The notes beneath the pieces were generated by a model, which saw only the letters and a program-made list of their open reading frames with translations, did no database searches and was not told the DNA's origin. Below, piece after piece: positions 24,766 to 29,830 of a stretch of 29,830 nucleotides of DNA. The first letter of the stretch is position 1. Each line of letters begins with the position of its first letter. Where the stretch lies: NCBI GenBank assembly GCA_022402405.1, contig JAKRSG010000075.1:1-29830 (forward strand), written 5' to 3'. The position numbers and the translations under genes are program-made. The DNA comes from Bacteroidia bacterium. Its GTDB lineage: Bacteria; Bacteroidota; Bacteroidia; UKL13-3.

Positions 24766-26580
24766 TTAATTTAATTGATCGCCTCTCAAAATTCTATATT
24801 GTTTTCTACAATCTGTAAGGAAAAAACTTCCGGGGTATTTATCAATAAATGTCTCATATAGTTTAAGTGCTTCTTTTGGGTTGTTTAATTGCTTCTGATT
24901 TAGCTTAGCTAGTTCATACAAGGCATTGTCTCCCATTATGTCTGAACCAAACTCTTTATACACTTTTTCAAACAACTCAGCGGCCTTATCATAAGATTTA
25001 GTACTCATGTAAATCTGCGCTTTCTTAAACAAAATGTCATCGGCTAAACTATGCTCTGGATATAGACCTCTTAAGCTATCTAATTGCGATATTGCTAAGG
25101 TAAAATTCTTCTGAAGGAAGTTTAAATCTGCCTTTGCAAATAATTGTAAGGGTTCTAAATTACTATCTACCGTATTATCTTGTATAAGCAGAGAAAGCTC
25201 TAAAGCATTGTTGGCAATAAGCTGTGTGGTGGCCGTTTTTAACACGTCTAATTGAGCTTTTGCCCACTCAAATTCGCCCAAATAATAACTTAACTTAGCA
25301 TTCCGCAATTTCGCTTCTTGTCCGAGTGGCTCTTGCAAAAAATCTTTGTCAACCTGACCATACAACAACAATGCTTCCCAAACTTCGCCTTGCATCACAT
25401 AAAAATCTGCCAAATCTAGTTTACAGTTTGCTTGCAGAATTCTATCTACTCTGGGCATATTTATAATTTCTTCGTAAAGCGAAATAGCATTTTTGTAGTT
25501 GTTTAAATAATAGGCTTCTAGGTTTGCTAAGCTTCTTATGGTAGCGGCAGTTCCTGGATTTCTGCCTAATTCACTTAATAGTAAATTATATTCGGTGGCC
25601 AATATCTGTAGCTCTTCTTTGGTGTAATTTCCGCTTAAAATCTTTTTGCTACGAGCGTCTAATTCGGCACTCTTTGCATACGAATAAAAGGGCTTGTCTG
25701 AACCCATGCCACTTACTGTTTTAAAAATTTGAATAGCGGCTTCATACTGCTCATTGGCCATGGCTAGAAATCCCAAGTCAATGATTCTTCTCCCTTCTTC
25801 TCTAAATTTTTTATCTATAGCTTTTGCATAGATTAATGCCATAGAATACTCGTTTTTCTGCACATGCATCCAAATAAGCATTTCATTAAATACAGTTCTA
25901 TCTGGGTACTGCTTTGTTTTTTTAAGTAAAGCTTGTTTTAATACTTCAAAATCGCTGAGTGTATTTTGCAATATGCCCTGCACTTCTTCCACTGTTCCCG
26001 CATCTAATACAAGGGCATTCATATACTCCTCAACCATCATTTTGGTATCGTTTAGGTCGTGGTACATGCCCGCTAACTCACCAGCAAAAGCCAGTTCATT
26101 GTTTAAAAGCTTTCTTCCTTTTAGGTAGGTCTGAACCGAAAACGCTTTCTCATTCCGTTTTTCTAAGGCCTTCGCTAATTCAAATATTTCTATCTCATTT
26201 GGTCTGAGGTTTTGAATGAGTTTGTTAATTTGATTTACTGCTTTTTGGTCTTCTTGCTGAATTCGTTGAACATAGGCAATGTCTACTTGGTAAAGCACTT
26301 GTCGCTCGAACCTCTTGCTTTGTTTCTTACAAAGTTTTTCGGCCTCGTTATATTCTTTAAGTGCCAGATAGCTGTTAAGTAAATTATCGTAAAAGTAAAC
26401 CGACTTCTGATTTTTAGACAAGAGTCGCTCATACATATCTGCTGCTTTTGCATATTCTTTGTTCGAGTAATATTGCGCGGCTAATTCTTCATCAGCAGCT
26501 TGGGCATATAATGGTTTTTGGTTCAGAACGAGTAAAACAAAAAACAGGAAATAAATAGAAATTGAAATACGTTTGTTCAT
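24766..26580 (-). CDS. Exported tetratricopeptide-repeat protein
   Basis: 604 residues. A signal peptide (ISIYFLFFVLLVLNQKPLYAQ) is followed by TPR-like repeats through the whole length: AAQYYSNKEYAKAADMYERLL near the N-terminus, YLNNYKNAISLYEEI in the middle, and AQIYMSTKSYDKAAELFEKV with LAKLNQKQLNNPKEALKLYETF near the C-terminus. It is probably a periplasmic scaffold related in style to Bacteroidota YbgF/BamD-like TPR proteins, but no specific partner is evident. It is paired with DUF4286 in an operon. The -7-like TACTTTTG at 26607-26600 (minus strand) lies about 20 bp before the ATG. Confidence 0.8.
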   Translation of the reverse strand: MNKRISISIYFLFFVLLVLNQKPLYAQAADEELAAQYYSNKEYAKAADMYERLLSKNQKSVYFYDNLLNSYLALKEYNEAEKLCKKQSKRFERQVLYQVDIAYVQRIQQEDQKAVNQINKLIQNLRPNEIEIFELAKALEKRNEKAFSVQTYLKGRKLLNNELAFAGELAGMYHDLNDTKMMVEEYMNALVLDAGTVEEVQGILQNTLSDFEVLKQALLKKTKQYPDRTVFNEMLIWMHVQKNEYSMALIYAKAIDKKFREEGRRIIDLGFLAMANEQYEAAIQIFKTVSGMGSDKPFYSYAKSAELDARSKKILSGNYTKEELQILATEYNLLLSELGRNPGTAATIRSLANLEAYYLNNYKNAISLYEEIINMPRVDRILQANCKLDLADFYVMQGEVWEALLLYGQVDKDFLQEPLGQEAKLRNAKLSYYLGEFEWAKAQLDVLKTATTQLIANNALELSLLIQDNTVDSNLEPLQLFAKADLNFLQKNFTLAISQLDSLRGLYPEHSLADDILFKKAQIYMSTKSYDKAAELFEKVYKEFGSDIMGDNALYELAKLNQKQLNNPKEALKLYETFIDKYPGSFFLTDCRKQYRILRGDQLN

Positions 26581-26599
26581 GTGAACTCTGGTGTTTTCT

Positions 26600-26607
26600 C
26601 AAAAGTA
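26600..26607 (-). promoter_or_regulatory. Likely -7 box for the TPR-DUF4286 operon
   Basis: TACTTTTG on the minus strand is an exact match to TAnnTTTG at a suitable distance from the ATG at 26580. No TTG -33 element is visible at 17-23 bp. Confidence 0.4.
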
Positions 26608-26706
26608 TGAAAATTTGTGCTAATTTTATAAAGTGCTTTCTTTTGCTTCCATTTTATACATTTTTACTGAGCGATATTTCTGCCGAATTAATTAATATTG
26701 TAAACT

Positions 26707-28176
26707 TTGAGTGCCATAAAAAAATTAGCTGGTCAAACCGTAGTTTACGGTTTAAGTACCATTTTGGGTAGGTTTTTTAATTACCTGTTAGTGCCATTGT
26801 ATACGCGGGTTTTTACCGATGTAGAATATGGTATTAACAGTGAATTTTACGCTTATATGGCCTTCTTTAATATTTTGCTAACGCATGGTATGGAAACGGC
26901 CTTTTTTAGATTTGCCGAAAAAGAAAATTCTAAACAAGTTTTTGCCAACGCTTGGATTTCTATCATGGGCGTTTCGGGTGCTTTTGCCATAAGCATTGCG
27001 CTATTTGGAAATCATTTGGCAGATTTTATGGGTTATGGTTTGAACCCAGAGTTTATTTATTACTGCGCTGCTATTTTGTTTTTTGATAGTCTTTCTGCCA
27101 TTCCTTTTGCTTTATTAAGATTCCAAAACAAGGCATTGCGATTTGCTATAATCAAAAACATAAACATCTTTTCACTCATATTTTTTAACTTGTACTTTTT
27201 AGTAATGGGTCCGTATGCGCAAAGTAATTATGGTATTGCTTTGCCTTTTTACTTGCCTGGATTAGGAATTGAATCTGTGTTTATTTCTAATGTATTGGCC
27301 AGCATTCTTACGTTTTTATTGCTTAGCAAAGAAATTATACAAGTTGGTTTTAGCTTTAATTATGCGCAGTGGCGATTAATGTTTGCCTACGCCGTTCCTA
27401 TGATATGGGTGGGTTTAGCAGGTATGGTAAACGAAACCTTAGATCGTTTACTTATTAGAATACTTACTCCCGATCCCGAAAAAGGTAAAGCGCTTAACGG
27501 AATTTACAGCGCCAATTATAAGTTTTCTATCATCATTACCTTGTTTATTCAGGCCTTTAAATTTGCAGCAGAGCCTTTCTTTTTTGCCCATGCTAAAAAT
27601 ACAGACAAACGCGATTTGTATGCCACAGTTATGAATTACTTTATCTGGATTTGCTTGTTTGTATTTCTATTGGTAATGTTCTTTTTGCATTACTTTAAAA
27701 TCATTATTGGCAATAGTTTTCATGAAGGATTACATGTAGTACCCATATTGATGTTTGCCAATATTTTTCTGGGTGTATATTACAATGTTTCTATTTGGTA
27801 TAAACTCTCTGATAACACAAAAAAAGGTGCACAAATTTCGTTGATAGGCGCGGCTATTACCATCTTGTTAAATGTAATTTTTATTCCAGGATTTGGCTAC
27901 CTTGCTTGTGCCTGGACAACCTTTATCTGCTATTTTGTGATGATGATTTTGGGTTATTTGTGGGGACAAAAATATTATCCTATTCCCTACAATCTTTCAC
28001 GCGCAATCTTATATGTTAGCGTAGCATTAGCTTTATTTATGTTGGTTCAAACCGCTTCTATTTGGCTTGAACCTAACTCTCTTTTAGGTAATGTTTTAAG
28101 ATTAGTTGCCTTGGGTTTATTTGGTTTATTAGCCTATTATAAAGAGCGAAAAGGCGCTTCACAAGTTACTGCATGA
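26707..28176 (+). CDS. Polysaccharide/lipid-linked oligosaccharide flippase (MOP superfamily)
   Basis: 489 residues, almost entirely transmembrane helices (about 12-14). The opening SAIKKLAGQTVVYGLSTILGRFFNYLLVPLYTRVF is characteristic of Wzx-like flippases of the polysaccharide biosynthesis family. NETLDRLLIRILTP and AEPFFFAHAKN are further family-like segments. It should flip undecaprenyl-linked glycans from the inner to the outer leaflet. The family opening is reached only from TTG at 26707, so this is a probable TTG start. The stop overlaps the next gene (dut) by 4 bp (ATGA), so the two are coupled. No glycosyltransferases lie beside it here, so the glycan is unknown. Confidence 0.9.
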   Translation: MSAIKKLAGQTVVYGLSTILGRFFNYLLVPLYTRVFTDVEYGINSEFYAYMAFFNILLTHGMETAFFRFAEKENSKQVFANAWISIMGVSGAFAISIALFGNHLADFMGYGLNPEFIYYCAAILFFDSLSAIPFALLRFQNKALRFAIIKNINIFSLIFFNLYFLVMGPYAQSNYGIALPFYLPGLGIESVFISNVLASILTFLLLSKEIIQVGFSFNYAQWRLMFAYAVPMIWVGLAGMVNETLDRLLIRILTPDPEKGKALNGIYSANYKFSIIITLFIQAFKFAAEPFFFAHAKNTDKRDLYATVMNYFIWICLFVFLLVMFFLHYFKIIIGNSFHEGLHVVPILMFANIFLGVYYNVSIWYKLSDNTKKGAQISLIGAAITILLNVIFIPGFGYLACAWTTFICYFVMMILGYLWGQKYYPIPYNLSRAILYVSVALALFMLVQTASIWLEPNSLLGNVLRLVALGLFGLLAYYKERKGASQVTA

Positions 28177-28607
28177 TTAATGTTTCTATAATAAATAAAT
28201 CTACTAATCCATTACCTTCTTACCAAACTGCACATGCTGCAGGTATGGATTTATGTGCGTTTCTGACTGAACCAATAGTATTGGAACCGGGGAAAAGAAT
28301 ACTTATCCCAACGGGATTGTATATAGAATTACCAGAAGGTTTTGAGGCACAAGTTAGGCCTAGAAGTGGCTTGGCTTTAAAGCATGGGATAACGGTGTTA
28401 AATAGTCCGGGTACCATTGATGCAGATTACCGCGGAGAGATTAAAGTGCTGCTTATTAATTTAGGTTCAGAGCCATTTACCATACAAAACGGCGAGCGAA
28501 TTGCGCAGATGATTGTTGCAGAATATACCCAAATTACCTGGAAAGAAAGCTCTCAACTTTCTGCCACAGAAAGAGGTGAAGGTGGTTATGGAAGTACCGG
28601 GAAATAA
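28173..28607 (+). CDS. dut: Deoxyuridine 5'-triphosphate nucleotidohydrolase (dUTPase)
   Basis: 144 residues, trimeric dUTPase family. All five motifs are present in order: HAAGMDLCA (about 21-29), RPRSGLALKHG (62-72), GTIDADYRGEIKV (80-92, with the catalytic Asp), GERIAQMIV (107-115) and the C-terminal RGEGGYGSTGK (134-144). It hydrolyses dUTP to dUMP and pyrophosphate, keeping uracil out of DNA and feeding thymidylate synthesis. The ATG overlaps the flippase stop (ATGA). Confidence 0.96.
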   Translation: MINVSIINKSTNPLPSYQTAHAAGMDLCAFLTEPIVLEPGKRILIPTGLYIELPEGFEAQVRPRSGLALKHGITVLNSPGTIDADYRGEIKVLLINLGSEPFTIQNGERIAQMIVAEYTQITWKESSQLSATERGEGGYGSTGK

Positions 28608-28619
28608 GTTGCTAGCGCC

Positions 28620-29309
28620 TTGAATAACGATAGCTTGGATAGTCAAATTAGGCGTTTTAAAACGATTGATGAGTGCTTGCAAACGCCTTTCTCTGGAATA
28701 GTAAATGCGCATGTTTTTGAGAGAACTTTAGATGGTGATTTCGAAGAAATAATAGTAAGTGTAAATTCAACAGACAAGATGGTTGAATTAGATATAGACT
28801 TGCTTTCTAAGTTGCGCCTAAGTGAAGCTGGTGAAAGAGCAAAAGCGCAGTTAATAGAGGATTATAGGTATTTACAGAATATGGGTGCCTCGCCAACTTT
28901 AAACCTTATTAAATGCTATGATAGAGATGAGGTGTTTCCGTTTTTTCCTACCGACGTTTATTCGTTTCATGTAGATGCATCGCCGGTACCCAATGATACC
29001 ATTTTGTGCACCTATTTTGGAGCTCCAAGTGAAATTATAGCCAATGCAGATGCCGAGCAAAAAGTGCTGATTCCAGAGATAAGAGCAGAGCTCAAGAAAT
29101 TGTATCACGGCGCCGATTCAGGTTTTGAGGCATTTTTAAAAGAGCATTATTTCGATCTCCATTACCAAGCAAAACCCGGCGCAAACATCATGTCTCTCGG
29201 CCTAGGAAATATATGGCGCTTGGCAGGAGATTATCCTGGTAATTTAACGCTTCCTTCTGTGCATAGAGCGCCTGTAGAAACAGGATACCGCTTGATGATT
29301 ATTTGTTAA
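28620..29309 (+). CDS. DUF1826-like protein
   Basis: 229 residues, soluble, no signal peptide. The C-terminal half has the pattern I associate with DUF1826: YSFHVDASPVPNDTILCTYFGAP, then GLGNIWRLAGDYPG and VHRAPVETGYRLMIIC. The spaced histidines (FHVD and HRAP) suggest a cupin-like metal fold, but no activity is established. The N-terminal half (RRFKTIDECLQTPFSGIVNA) is less conserved. The only start near the N-terminus is TTG at 28620, 12 bp after the dut stop, so it is probably co-transcribed with the flippase and dut. The gene is well supported by its length and position; the family call is moderate. Confidence 0.65.
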   Translation: MNNDSLDSQIRRFKTIDECLQTPFSGIVNAHVFERTLDGDFEEIIVSVNSTDKMVELDIDLLSKLRLSEAGERAKAQLIEDYRYLQNMGASPTLNLIKCYDRDEVFPFFPTDVYSFHVDASPVPNDTILCTYFGAPSEIIANADAEQKVLIPEIRAELKKLYHGADSGFEAFLKEHYFDLHYQAKPGANIMSLGLGNIWRLAGDYPGNLTLPSVHRAPVETGYRLMIIC

Positions 29310-29320
29310 TTTACTGCATA

Positions 29321-29480
29321 CCTGCGGGTGTATTTATTTCCCGCAGATTTCGCTGATGAGCGCAGAATTTTTTTGGCCTGCGGGTGTTTTGTTTCTTGCA
29401 GATTTCGCTGATGGGCGCAGAATTTTTTTGGCTTGCGGGTGATTTGTTTCTTGCAGATTTCGCTGATGGGCGCAGAATTT
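29321..29480 (+). repeat. Three tandem copies of a 55-56 bp intergenic repeat
   Basis: Units begin at 29321, 29377 and 29432. Each contains CTGCGGG (or TTGCGGG), a T-rich loop, CCCGCAG (or CTTGCAG), then ATTTCGCTGATGRGCGCAGA. The first unit has a perfect 7-bp stem; in units 2 and 3 the changes are G-U or U-G pairs in plus-strand RNA, so the hairpin is kept. A second small stem CGCT-GATG-RGCG follows in each unit. These lie in the 3' region of the DUF1826-like gene. An open frame on the minus strand across them is a product of the repeat and not a gene. Similar GCAGATTTCGC repeats are frequent between Bacteroidota genes. Confidence 0.8.
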
Positions 29481-29666
29481 GGTAGCTTTTACAATTCATT
29501 AGGAAATCACACTTTAGAATTGATTACTACAACCGGGATACGTTTTGATAGTGAAAGGTAAAATGCCCTATTCATATACTACTATAAACAAAAAATAGCT
29601 TATGAAATGGATTATTTTAGATTCAATTGATAAGAAATTATTTGCGAATAATTTAAATCCCTTTCC
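29481..29666. other. Non-coding stretch with no recognised gene
   Basis: Together with the repeat before it this makes a 357-bp gene-free gap (29310-29666). I see no coding potential or RNA gene in it. The only structures are a weak AT-only hairpin near the thioesterase 3' end and a loose CAATTC/GAATTG pairing at about 29492-29521. Confidence 0.5.
29635..29654 (-). terminator. Weak AT-only hairpin after the thioesterase gene
   Basis: AAATTATT and AATAATTT form an exact 8-bp inverted repeat with a 4-nt loop, 12 bp past the thioesterase stop on the minus strand. No strong U-tract follows; composition alone could give it. Confidence 0.25.
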
Positions 29667-29830
29667 TCAGCTCCCTTCCTCAAACCTCCTAATATTCTCT
29701 CTTAAAACATCTGGGATGGGAACACTTTTGTTTTGGGTAAAATCGTACATTACCATTACGTCTTGGGCTTCGGCGGCTAATTGGTTCAGGCCGTTATAGA
29801 GTTGATGTTGGAAGGAGAAGCTGCTGTTTA
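29667..29830 (-). CDS. Acyl-CoA thioesterase (4HBT, YbgC/FadM-like), C-terminal part
   Basis: Reading the minus strand from 29828 gives about 53 residues ending at TGA (29669-29667): SFSFQHQLYNGLNQLAAEAQ, then DVMVMYDFTQNKSVPIPDV and LRENIRRFEEGS. This matches the C-terminal strand and helix of hotdog-fold acyl-CoA thioesterases of Bacteroidota (A-E-x-QDVMVMYD, then xxPIP and a final LR..I..FE helix). The N-terminal part, including the catalytic Asp/Glu of the hotdog helix, lies outside the window. The plus-strand open frame 29602-29799 is its shadow. Confidence 0.6.
   Translation of the reverse strand, partial: NSSFSFQHQLYNGLNQLAAEAQDVMVMYDFTQNKSVPIPDVLRENIRRFEEGS

Noticed and set aside
29311..29499. 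Minus-strand open frame of 62 residues
   Set aside because: It lies entirely on the tandem repeat and its translation is periodic (FCAHQRNLREI-like), so it is a repeat product.
29602..29799. Plus-strand open frame of 65 residues
   Set aside because: It overlaps the minus-strand thioesterase C-terminus, which has clear family sequence.

Overview
The window looks like Bacteroidota chromosome (class Bacteroidia, order not resolved). It is AT-rich. Several large secreted proteins end in type A sorting domains of the type IX secretion system (T9SS). Starts lack clear Shine-Dalgarno sequences, and several upstream regions carry the Bacteroidota -7 box TAnnTTTG. Many families are typical of the phylum (HmuY, DUF2452, DUF5723, DUF4286, WG repeats, TPR-LuxR regulators). 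I saw no tRNA, rRNA, CRISPR array, transposase or prophage gene.

Layout. 1-2144 holds the 3' part of a T9SS cargo gene that looks dead: a 24-bp palindromic mini-element puts a stop codon in frame and a later A-run is one base short. 2284-6397 is a probable heme-uptake unit: a TonB-dependent receptor, an HmuY-like lipoprotein starting at the base after the receptor stop, and a secreted TolB-like propeller. A DUF2452 gene converges on it. 14536-7037 (minus strand) is a three-gene block: a membrane-tethered TPR/LuxR regulator followed by two paralogous secreted beta-propeller proteins, closed by a strong intrinsic terminator. 14794-17531 (plus) carries ispH, an exported glutathione-peroxidase-type thiol peroxidase and an Omp85-type barrel protein. 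22116-17556 (minus) is a likely operon of a secreted M6 metalloprotease, comF and a DUF5723 protein. 22298-24451 (plus) has a WG-repeat protein and rpoN (sigma-54). 26580-24452 (minus) has a TPR protein and a DUF4286 protein. 26707-29309 (plus) is a tight cluster of a polysaccharide flippase, dut and a DUF1826-like protein. A three-copy 55-bp repeat and the 3' end of a thioesterase gene close the window.

Points most worth following: (i) the 9-mer CTGAACCAA occurs 11 times by eye, on both strands, in several reading frames and in intergenic DNA, where about 0.2 would be expected from composition; (ii) a palindromic mini-element occurs twice inside one T9SS gene; (iii) the regulator plus two secreted propellers look like a self-contained sense-and-secrete locus. 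All assignments come from reading the sequence and translations; no database search was run.
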